Below, piece by piece: positions 8,862 to 15,504 of a stretch of DNA of 64,000 nucleotides; position 1 is the first letter of the stretch; every line of letters begins with the position of its first letter. The DNA comes from Ruminococcus sp. (GTDB lineage Bacteria; Bacillota; Clostridia; Oscillospirales; Ruminococcaceae): assembly GCF_019423705.1 (NCBI RefSeq), contig NZ_JAHZAX010000011.1, positions 27,680 through 91,679 on the forward strand, read 5' to 3'. A model generated the notes under the pieces. That model was not told the DNA's origin. It saw nothing but the letters and a program-made list of their open reading frames with translations, and did no database searches. A program made the translations under genes and the position numbers.

Positions 8862-9370
8862 TTATATCGGCAGCATGAAAGGCTTGCCGCACCCGAATAA
8901 TTCGAGCCTGTGCCGCTGTTGAAAGCCGACATTAAGCCTGTGAACATTGCGTTCACCACCACGCCAAGAAAGTGAATACACCAGCAGGCAGGCTGCCACG
9001 CCGCCGATAAAAGCAAACAGCGGAGTAAAGAAATACAGCGTCGGGAAAAATGCCGTTATGATCACCGCCGTGAAACTTGCGCCCGAGCTTATGCCGATTA
9101 TTCCGGGGTCGGCAAGGGGATTTTTCATTACCGCCTGCAAAAGCACGCCCGAAACCGCCATTGCTGCACCGCCGATCATTGCGATGAAAATTCTCGGAAA
9201 TCGCAGATCGTATATCGTTGCGACGGTCTTGTTATACTTCACAAAAGTCCGTCAAAAAGCTCCTTCGGCGTAACTTTAAGGCAGCCCGTGTTCACCGATA
9301 TGAGAAACAGCGCAAAGAGCAGCACCGCCATCAGAACATATGATATAATTACCTTTTTCTTACTTATCAT
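8862..9370 (-). pseudogene. FecCD-family heme/siderophore permease remnant
   Basis: The reading frame begins at 9370 (MISKKKVIISY..), overlapping the stop of the binding-protein gene by one base. It continues as a typical FecCD permease only if one T is restored in a T run near 9243-9246 (after KELFDGL), giving VKYNKTVATIYDLRFPRI and the family segment KNPLADPGIIGISSGASF. After YSLSW a small deletion shifts frame again, with VVNAMFTGLMSAFNSG resuming in another frame. The second half of the ~330-residue family and the expected ATPase gene are missing altogether. This is a decayed membrane subunit of a heme or siderophore importer. Confidence 0.85.
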
Positions 9371-10285
9371 CATTCATCACCATACAAAATAGGCTGCAAT
9401 TCATCGAGCGCCTGTGGATAATCAAAGCCTGCGCTCATTCCGAAATATTCATAGGAAAGGTCGTAAACTTTGCCCTCCTGCACGGCTCTGAAATGCTTCC
9501 AGATATCGTTGGTTGCGAACTCTTCGTTGAACATATCCACAACTTCGTCAGGCAAAGCGTGTGCGCAGCGAACGATTATATCGGGGTCTTTGGTCTCCAT
9601 ATCCTCGGTGTTGGCGTTCAAAAATTCCTGTCCGCCGCCGTCGCCATATACATTTGTGCCGCCTGCAAGCTTCACAAGAGAGCCAACATAGCTGTTATCC
9701 GTCGCCACGATATAAGACCCAGGCAGACCCATAAGCACAAGCACCTTCGGGCTTTCCTTGCCCTCGTTCTTGATCTTGTAATCTTCCATAAAGCTGTTAT
9801 ATTTGTCAATGAGCTTCTGCGCCTGTTCCTGCCTGTCGAACATTTCACCAAGCTCTTCGATAGACTTGTACATACCCTCAACGCTTTTCAGATTGAGAAA
9901 AGCCGACTTTGTTTTGATAGCCGCATACTTCGGCTGCAAGTCGCTTTCAAGGCTCGAAGGGCTGAGTATCCAGTCAAGGTCAAGGGAAGCAAGTATCTCT
10001 GTGTCGGGGTTCATTGCCGTGCCGAGCTGAGTTGCGTCCTTGTATCTTTCGGGGGATAGTGCTGATAGATGATGTGCAAACGCCCACAAGGTCGATATCA
10101 AGCTTGTCGCAAATATCTGCCACCGCCGGTGAAGTCGCCGCAATTCTAAGCTCGTCGGCAGACTGAACGCTGCTTTCCGCCTTTGAATTCTCCTCGGGGT
10201 GCTGGTCAACGCAGCCGCAAAGCGCCGCTGTCATCATCACGGCGATAGTCACCGCTGCGATCTTTAAAGTTCTTACCTTCATCAC
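9370..10285 (-). pseudogene. Heme/siderophore-binding lipoprotein, frameshifted
   Basis: A periplasmic-binding-protein-type (FecB/IsdE/HtsA-like) lipoprotein. The start at 10285 gives a signal peptide with lipobox LCGC, then RIAATSPAVADICDKLDIDLVGV, typical of the family. A run of five G on the plus strand (10051-10055) carries one extra base, and the frame shifts after STIP; the rest (ERYKDATQLG... to GMSAGFDYPQALDEL) continues to the stop at 9370 in another frame. Restoring one base gives a normal ~304-residue protein. It sits between the surface heme-binding protein and the FecCD permease, which points to heme as ligand; that is inference from order. Confidence 0.87.
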
Positions 10286-10288
10286 GAC

Positions 10289-11046
10289 TTACACCCTCCT
10301 CTTCTTCCAGACGATAAGTCCTGCGCCGCCTGCGCATACAACTACCACGCCTGAGATAACTATTGGCACAACAGGACTTTTGTCCTCGTTTTTGCCGTCA
10401 TTGCCAGACTTTAAACTGCTGTCCGCCGCTGAGCTTTCGTTGTCTATCCTCGAGCCGTTTTCGTCATAAAGCTCAAGACCCTTTACGCTCTCGTCAGAAG
10501 CCTTAGCCGTTGTGGTGGTTGTGGTCTCCGCCAGCGATGATTCAAGCTCAGATGAGTCCTCGTCAGCTTTTTTAGTCGTAGTGGTTGTCGTAGTCTTTTT
10601 CGTGGTGGTGGTAGTCTGTGCGGTGGTCTGAGCAGGTGCCGTTGTCTGAACAGGCTGATCGCCGTTGTCGTCATAATTCTCTTTCATAAGGTCGGCGGAA
10701 ACATCGTAAAAATCGCTGTAACCGTCCTTCTGCACCTTGAACTGCGGGTTCTCGATATTGTCCATAAGGCCAAGTCTTATGGTCGCAAACATATTTCCAT
10801 CGGGATCGACCTCGATAAGAGACTCCGTCCTCAGCGCACCTCGGTCATTGACTGACCAAGCACCTCAGAGCCGTCTCCGCCGCTGTCCTCGATAACGCCC
10901 GTAACAGGGTGCCTGTAATGTGGGTGAGCATCCGCAAGATAAATGTTGTTGTCAAGCGCATTGGCTGTCAGCGCCGAAAAGCTTGCGGTGAGCATAAGCG
11001 CTGCGCTGCACACAAGTCCTGCGGCTTTTTTCAGCAAAGTTTTCAA
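10289..11046 (-). pseudogene. Shp-like cell-surface heme-binding protein, frameshifted
   Basis: The frame starts with a signal peptide (TTG at 11046, behind GAAAGGACGG). The sequence HPHYRHPVTGVIEDSGG followed by GQSMTE is typical of clostridial Shp-type heme-binding domains. A missing G near 10839 breaks the frame at QSMTE; the second part (GALRTESLIEVDPDGNMFATIRLGLMDN...) continues to 10289. After the domain comes a Thr/Lys-rich linker of ~70 residues and a C-terminal membrane helix with KKRRV anchor. Together ~252 residues. The protein would take heme at the surface and pass it to the lipoprotein encoded four bases downstream. The family assignment is from memory of conserved motifs, hence not certain. 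Confidence 0.72.
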
Positions 11047-11108
11047 AGCTATCCGTCCTTTCAAATATCCGCCGCCATAAGCTGCGAAATTGTTTCCTCA
11101 TTTGATGC

Positions 11109-11136
11109 GTTAAAGTTAGATTAATCTAACTTTAAC
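11109..11136. promoter_or_regulatory. Perfect 28-bp palindrome, DtxR-type operator in the shp leader
   Basis: Bases 11109-11136 form a perfect palindrome centred on GTTAG-ATTAAT-CTAAC. It lies in the 5' leader of the heme operon, about 65 bases before the start codon. DtxR/IdeR operators contain the same GTTAG/CTAAC half-sites. Confidence 0.75.
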
Positions 11137-11190
11137 CTTTAAAATAACTGCACATTTTGCCATTTTTAAGGCTGTGCAGCGATAATTTTA

Positions 11191-11206
11191 GTTAGCATTT
11201 TCTAAC
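11191..11206. promoter_or_regulatory. GTTAG-N6-CTAAC operator at the heme-operon promoter
   Basis: GTTAG-CATTTT-CTAAC lies eight bases downstream of the -10 hexamer, covering the transcription start. The position would let a bound repressor block initiation. Confidence 0.75.
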
Positions 11207-11214
11207 CATATATT

Positions 11215-11243
11215 ATTTTATCATACAAGAATAGGACTGTCAA
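11215..11243 (-). promoter_or_regulatory. Heme-operon promoter
   Basis: On the minus strand TTGACA (11243-11238) and TAAAAT (11220-11215) are separated by 17 bases. The leader to the start codon is about 160 bases and carries two operator-like boxes. The remaining part of the 11047-11400 gap holds no gene. Confidence 0.8.
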
Positions 11244-11400
11244 CAGCAAATTTAGTTGCACTATTGCTACAACTCTCTGAAATGTGCCGTAAACGCTGTT
11301 GTGTAGCCGTTTAGAAAAGTTACAATTTCGCAACTTCGTATCATAATTTCTACTTTTTGTACAAATCAACAACGAACAAAGCCGCCTTGATAGTGCAAAA

Positions 11401-12237
11401 TCACGTCACTAAAAGGGTAAATATGGCTGTGCTCTCGGGCATATGTACCTCGCCCACAGAGCATTTCATCTTTAAGCATAGGCTTCCGTGGAGCACAACG
11501 CCCTGTCCATCGCCGATAGTCTTGAAGTTCAAACACTCAACAGGCAGGAAAAAGTCCTGACCGCCACGATATGCCTCAACAAAATCCGTGCCGTCAAAAT
11601 ATTTCAGCGAATTGATCTTGCCCTTCATCTCAAGGCCGTTGAGCCTTGAGCGCTCTTTCATCTCGCAGGCCTTCAAGCCGATCATACCCTTGCCGTCATA
11701 GACCGCCAGCTCGCAGGGGTGAACAAAGCCGCTGTTTGCCATTGAAACGTTGTTCTGCTTTTTCACCTTTTCACGATAGATTATAAATGGCAACAGATAT
11801 CTGCCGTCATTGACCGCCTCGCAGAACTCTTCCCCTGTGAAATTTTTTATGCGGCTGAAATGCTCTTTGAGGAGAAAACGCTCCTCCATTGCCTTTATAA
11901 CGTTGAAGGTCTCATCGCTGCAATGAAGCGCCAGCACGATAGCGTCACGCTCCGCAATTGCAGGGTCAACGCCCTCATAGATGAAATGGCGCTTTGCAAG
12001 GTCGAACTTTCTCGAATAGCGTGTTGCAAGCTTTTCGCCGTCGGGGGTCAGCACGGGATTTCGTATATTTGTCCTGTCCACAAGCCCGTCCTTTTCAAGC
12101 GCTGACATCGCCCTGCTTATCTCGTATTTTGGCAGACCGAATTTCTCGCACATTACCGTGCCGAAACGCTTTTCGGCTGGCAGCCTTAACAGGCACAACA
12201 GCATTTTGATCTTGAGGTCGCTGAGCTGTGGGTTCAT
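11401..12237 (-). CDS. DtxR-like winged-helix regulator with duplicated C-terminal domain
   Basis: A 278-residue protein I cannot assign to a characterised family. Residues ~5-75 form a winged helix (LPKYEISRAMSALEKDGLV); ~88-121 resemble the DtxR dimerisation helices (DPAIAERDAIVLALHCSDET), but the usual EH metal ligands are not kept. The C-terminal part contains two related units, ~130-190 (FTGEEFCEAVNDGRYLLPF) and ~211-259 (FDGTDFVEAYRGGQDFFLP), each followed by a segment with His and Cys (H173/C175, H250/C254). The gene's own promoter carries a GTTAG-type box, so autoregulation is likely, and it faces the same direction as the heme operon just downstream. It is a good candidate for the regulator of the boxes in this island. 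Confidence 0.7.
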   Translation of the reverse strand: MNPQLSDLKIKMLLCLLRLPAEKRFGTVMCEKFGLPKYEISRAMSALEKDGLVDRTNIRNPVLTPDGEKLATRYSRKFDLAKRHFIYEGVDPAIAERDAIVLALHCSDETFNVIKAMEERFLLKEHFSRIKNFTGEEFCEAVNDGRYLLPFIIYREKVKKQNNVSMANSGFVHPCELAVYDGKGMIGLKACEMKERSRLNGLEMKGKINSLKYFDGTDFVEAYRGGQDFFLPVECLNFKTIGDGQGVVLHGSLCLKMKCSVGEVHMPESTAIFTLLVT

Positions 12238-12277
12238 TTTTATTCCTCCAATTGGTGTTTATGTTGAAGCTAACTTG

Positions 12278-12293
12278 GTTACGTTTAGCTAAC
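12278..12293. promoter_or_regulatory. GTTAG-N6-CTAAC-type operator of the regulator gene
   Basis: On the minus strand GTTAG-CTAAAC-GTAAC lies eight bases downstream of the -10 hexamer of the regulator's promoter. A further GTTAG half-site follows at about 12269-12273. Confidence 0.7.
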
Positions 12294-12301
12294 CTCTGAA
12301 A

Positions 12302-12330
12302 ATTATATCACAGCACGGTAATTTTGTCAA
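12302..12330 (-). promoter_or_regulatory. Promoter of the DtxR-like regulator
   Basis: Minus strand TTGACA (12330-12325), 17-base spacer, TATAAT (12307-12302): a perfect consensus promoter 65 bases before the start codon. Confidence 0.85.
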
Positions 12331-12376
12331 GGCGGATAGTTGCAAATATGCTGCAAACACTATCAGCGGAGGTGAT

Positions 12377-12556
12377 TTAAGGCAACACCGCACAAGGATT
12401 GTGCGTAAGATGCGCAGTCAGATTTTTCGTCAGATTGTATAGAAATTTTGCAGGCATACTGTCGTATGTCAAGAAATTTCTGTGCAATATGGCGGAAAAT
12501 CTGCAAGCAGATTGCGTGCAAAGCCGCTAGGCGTGCCTTGTGCGGTGCTGCCTTAA
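12377..12556. mobile_element. MITE, 180 bp, with TTAA-ended inverted termini
   Basis: The ends are TTAAGGCAACACCGCACAAG at 12377 and its near-perfect inverted match at 12537-12556 (one mismatch over 21 bp). The interior can pair over much of its length (AGAAATTT arms, CAGATTTT/AAAATCTG arms), so the element can fold into one long hairpin. No transposase is encoded. The TTAA at both ends may be part of the element or a target duplication. A partial relative lies at 720-773. Confidence 0.8.
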
Positions 12557-12560
12557 TACT

Positions 12561-12737
12561 ATGGCATATAAAAATCTGAACTTTCTGCTGCTGTCAAGCT
12601 CATCGGGCAAAGCTTTTTACAACGCCCTGCCCGATGATATCAAGGTGGAGCTTCAAGAGCAACCTGACCATATCCACACCCTTTTTCAGCTTCACCAGCA
12701 GGCTGACGTGCTTTCACATTACGGGAAGCTTTTGTAG
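12561..12737 (+). CDS. Small hypothetical protein, expression doubtful
   Basis: A 58-residue frame (MAYKNLNFLLL...) resembling small clostridial proteins with a LPDD-hK segment (here NALPDDIKVELQEQPDHIHT) and a C-terminal helix. The coding sequence looks genuine, but the MITE ends only four bases before the ATG and no SD site precedes it, so the element has probably displaced the native upstream region. Function unknown. Confidence 0.4.
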   Translation: MAYKNLNFLLLSSSSGKAFYNALPDDIKVELQEQPDHIHTLFQLHQQADVLSHYGKLL

Positions 12738-12816
12738 GTTTCACACATTGTTTCATATCGCTAATTGTGCATATTTGTGCTGTCATACGAAATTTATCGG
12801 CAAAGCTTTTTGACAC

Positions 12817-12844
12817 TTGAAAAAATTTTTGACTGTGTTATAAT
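12817..12844 (+). promoter_or_regulatory. Promoter of the HMA protein gene
   Basis: TTGAAA (12817-12822), 16-base spacer, TATAAT (12839-12844). Confidence 0.75.
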
Positions 12845-12850
12845 AGTATC

Positions 12851-12868
12851 AGTTAGCATATGCTAACT
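12851..12868. promoter_or_regulatory. Perfect 18-bp palindromic operator upstream of the HMA gene
   Basis: AGTTAGCATATGCTAACT is a perfect palindrome (GTTAG-CATATG-CTAAC core) beginning six to seven bases after the -10 hexamer, so it covers the expected transcription start. It has the same design as the boxes at 11191 and 12278. Confidence 0.85.
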
Positions 12869-12894
12869 ATTTGACCACGGACGGAGGAATTATT

Positions 12895-13152
12895 ATGACA
12901 AAAATTACAGTAAAAATAGACGGAATGATGTGCGGAATGTGCGAATCCCATATGAACGACACTTTCAGACAGAGCTTTAATCCTAAGAAGGTGACATCTT
13001 CCCACACAAAGGGTGAGACCGTTGTCATCACCGAGAACGATATCCCCGATGAAAAACTCAAGGAAGCCGTTGAAAAGACTGGCTATACCTTCATTTCAGC
13101 TTCAAGAGAGCCATACGAAAAGAAGGGCTTTTTCGCACGCTTCAAAGGATAA
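12895..13152 (+). CDS. Small HMA-domain metal-binding protein
   Basis: An 85-residue cytoplasmic protein made of one heavy-metal-associated fold. The metal motif GMMCGMC places cysteines at 13 and 16, as in CopZ-type chaperones; a short basic tail (KKGFFARFKG) follows the domain. It may carry or buffer copper or another soft metal. ATG at 12895 follows GGAGGAATTATT and is preferred to an upstream ACG-region start. The gene is monocistronic with a strong promoter and a perfect GTTAG-type operator over its start site, so it probably responds to the same regulator as the heme genes. That link between an HMA protein and a DtxR-type box is unusual. Confidence 0.88.
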   Translation: MTKITVKIDGMMCGMCESHMNDTFRQSFNPKKVTSSHTKGETVVITENDIPDEKLKEAVEKTGYTFISASREPYEKKGFFARFKG

Positions 13153-13195
13153 AATACCCTAAATACAATGTTCACAAATTTTGCTTAATATTCCC

Positions 13196-13224
13196 TTGAA
13201 CGCCGACCGAATGTGTGATATAAT
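13196..13224 (+). promoter_or_regulatory. xpt promoter
   Basis: TTGAAC (13196-13201), 17-base spacer, TATAAT (13219-13224). The leader is only ~30 bases, too short for a purine riboswitch. Confidence 0.85.
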
Positions 13225-13257
13225 GACATTAATATCATTTTTTCGGGAGGAAAAGTT

Positions 13258-13845
13258 ATGAATTTTCTTGAAGAGCGTATTCAGAAAGACGGCGTCGTTA
13301 AGCCCGGCAACGTTTTAAAGGTGGACAGCTTCCTTAATCATCAGATGGACATTCATCTTCTTGATGAAATGGGCAAAGAGTTCAAGAGACGTTTTGCCGA
13401 TAAGCAGGTGGACAAGGTGCTGACCGTTGAGGCTTCGGGTATCGCTATCGCCTGCTTTGCCGCAAGATATTTTGACGTGCCTGTTGTTTTCGCAAAGAAG
13501 TCAAAGAGCGTAAATCTTGACGGCGAAATGTACATTGCCGAGGTGGAGTCATTCACACACAAGTGTACAAATCAGGTCATCGTTTCAAAGAAGTTTCTTA
13601 ATAAGGGCGAGCACGTTCTCATCGTGGACGATTTTCTTGCAAACGGCTGCGCTTTGCAGGGTCTTATCTCTATCGTGACCGAGGCCGAGGCTGAGGTATC
13701 GGGTATCGGTATCGCCATTGAAAAGGGCTTCCAGCCGGGCGGCAAGATCATAAGAAATCTTGGCTACGATCTCCAGTCCCTCGCTATCGTTGACGCAATG
13801 GACGCCGAGACAGGCAAGATAACTTTCAGGGAGCAGAACGTATAA
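13258..13845 (+). CDS. xpt: Xanthine phosphoribosyltransferase
   Basis: A 195-residue cytoplasmic enzyme that joins xanthine to PRPP to form XMP in purine salvage. The PRPP-binding loop reads VLIVDDFLANG (about 120-130) and the N-terminal segment VEASGIAIA and FAKKSKS match type I xpt proteins; the length is standard. ATG follows GGGAGGAAAAGTT. The gene is transcribed alone from a near-consensus promoter and ends at a hairpin terminator. In many Firmicutes xpt has a purine riboswitch and a downstream permease (pbuX); neither is present here. Confidence 0.96.
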   Translation: MNFLEERIQKDGVVKPGNVLKVDSFLNHQMDIHLLDEMGKEFKRRFADKQVDKVLTVEASGIAIACFAARYFDVPVVFAKKSKSVNLDGEMYIAEVESFTHKCTNQVIVSKKFLNKGEHVLIVDDFLANGCALQGLISIVTEAEAEVSGIGIAIEKGFQPGGKIIRNLGYDLQSLAIVDAMDAETGKITFREQNV

Positions 13846-13878
13846 TTTTCCCATTTTGATACAATGCGGCAACGCAAA

Positions 13879-13914
13879 AGACCCCCGAGGATATCCCCGA
13901 GGGTCTTATTTTTA
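13879..13914 (+). terminator. xpt terminator, probably bidirectional
   Basis: AAGACCCCCGAGG pairs imperfectly (9 of 11 core pairs) with CCCCGAGGGTCTT around ATAT, then TATTTTTAT on the plus strand. The convergent pncB gene ends 16 bases further on, so it may serve both. Confidence 0.8.
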
Positions 13915-13929
13915 TGCTCAAATTTGGCT

Positions 13930-15378
13930 TTAATTATCCCTGCTGTTTTCCGCAAGCAGATAGTTTTTCACGTTCCAAAGCTTCTGCGAAAGGTCAACAT
14001 AATATGTGTGCGGATTTTCAAAACGGGTTATCTCATCCCAAAGTGTGCCGATCTCCTCTGCGGCATATGCCACGATATCGTCAAAGGTCGGCTTATTGTA
14101 AACGCACTCGCCGTTTTTGAATATGGGCACTTGAAGCTCTCTCGCCTCAAAGCTGTTGATAGCCTTCTTTTTCCAAGTAAATTGTGGGTCAAACAGCGTC
14201 AGCGGCTTGCTTTCGTCAAGCTTTTCATCGTGAACGCAAAGCAGGTCGGCAACAGCCTTGTGATTTTCCTTATCGTAAATGCGGTAAAGCTTCTTGAAAT
14301 GCGGCGTTGTTATCTTGGCAACATTTTCCGATATCTTTATCTTCGGCTCGATATTTCCGTCCTCGTCCTCAACGGCAACAAGCTTGTAAACGCCGCCGAA
14401 AACAGGCTCGCTCTTGGCTGTGATAAGTCTTTCGCCAACGCCGAACATATCCACCTTTGCGCCTTGGTAGATCATATCTCTGATAAGATACTCGTCAAGG
14501 GCGTTTGAAGCACATATCTTGCAGTCGGGATAGCCCGCTTCATCAAGCATTTTTCTTGCTTTTTTGGAAAGATAAGTTATATCGCCCGAGTCAATTCTAA
14601 TGCCAACAGGACGGCAGCCCATAGGCTTTAGCACCTCGTCAAATGCTTTGATAGCGTTAGGCACACCGCTTTTGAGCACGTTATAAGTGTCGACCAGCAG
14701 CACGGCGCCCTTTGGATAGCACTTGCAGTAGGTCTTGAAAGCCTCAAGCTCGCTGTCGAACATCTGCACCCAAGAATGTGCCATTGTGCCTGTGGCATTG
14801 AAGCCGAATATCTGATCTGTGACTGTGCAGGCCGTACCCGTGCAGCCGCCGATACCGGCCGCTCTTGCGCCAAGGATAGCAGCGTCAGCACCGTGAGCAC
14901 GTCTTGAACCGAACTCCGATACCGCTCTGCCCTGCGCCGCTCTGACGATACGATTGGCCTTTGTGGCGATAAGGGTCTGATGATTTATGCAAAGCAGCAG
15001 ATAAGTTTCAACAAGCTGCGCCTGCACCGCCGGTGCTCTGACTGTGATGATAGGCTCGTTGGGGAACACGACAGTTCCCTCGGGCACGGCGTAGATATCC
15101 CCCGTGAAGCGGAAATCCTTCAAAAACTCCAGGAAGCCCTCGTCAAAAATGCCCTTTGAGCGCAAAAATTCGATATCTTCTTCATCAAAGTGGAGATTCT
15201 CTATATAGTCTATGACCTGCTCGAGACCGCAAGCGATAGCAAAGCCGCCGCCGTCGGGTATCTGTCTGAAAAAGAGATCAAAATATGATATCTTGTCCTG
15301 CATTCCGCTGACAAAATAGCCGTTGCCCATTGTGAGCTCGTAAAAATCGCAAAGCATTGTGTAATTTATCTGTTTCAT
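13930..15378 (-). CDS. pncB: Nicotinate phosphoribosyltransferase
   Basis: A 482-residue cytoplasmic enzyme that makes nicotinate mononucleotide from nicotinate and PRPP, feeding NAD synthesis by the Preiss-Handler route. Family motifs include NYTMLCDFYELTMGNGY at the start, FGSRRAHG and GGCTGTACT in the middle, and RIDSGDI in the phosphate-binding region. The length matches Firmicute pncB. The start follows GAGCGATATTTGAAAA with only a weak SD. It is a single gene convergent with xpt. No regulator of NAD synthesis is visible nearby. Confidence 0.96.
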   Translation of the reverse strand: MKQINYTMLCDFYELTMGNGYFVSGMQDKISYFDLFFRQIPDGGGFAIACGLEQVIDYIENLHFDEEDIEFLRSKGIFDEGFLEFLKDFRFTGDIYAVPEGTVVFPNEPIITVRAPAVQAQLVETYLLLCINHQTLIATKANRIVRAAQGRAVSEFGSRRAHGADAAILGARAAGIGGCTGTACTVTDQIFGFNATGTMAHSWVQMFDSELEAFKTYCKCYPKGAVLLVDTYNVLKSGVPNAIKAFDEVLKPMGCRPVGIRIDSGDITYLSKKARKMLDEAGYPDCKICASNALDEYLIRDMIYQGAKVDMFGVGERLITAKSEPVFGGVYKLVAVEDEDGNIEPKIKISENVAKITTPHFKKLYRIYDKENHKAVADLLCVHDEKLDESKPLTLFDPQFTWKKKAINSFEARELQVPIFKNGECVYNKPTFDDIVAYAAEEIGTLWDEITRFENPHTYYVDLSQKLWNVKNYLLAENSRDN

Positions 15379-15504
15379 TTTTCAAATATCGCTCCTTTGC
15401 TCGATGTGAAATTAAGTGCGGTTACAATATCGGGCGACCACAGATCGTTTCTGACAGTAAGATAACGATAAGCGTTCGCCCGTTGTGTTTTTAATAAAAT
15501 TAGT

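Noticed and set aside
12237..12376. Heme operon and regulator read as one transcript
   Set aside because: The regulator (11401-12237) has its own consensus promoter and operator, and the heme operon has a separate promoter at 11215-11243, so they are independent units.
13153..13257. Purine riboswitch upstream of xpt
   Set aside because: The distance from the promoter (-10 at 13224) to the start codon is only about 30 bases, too short for an aptamer, and no purine-aptamer core is seen.
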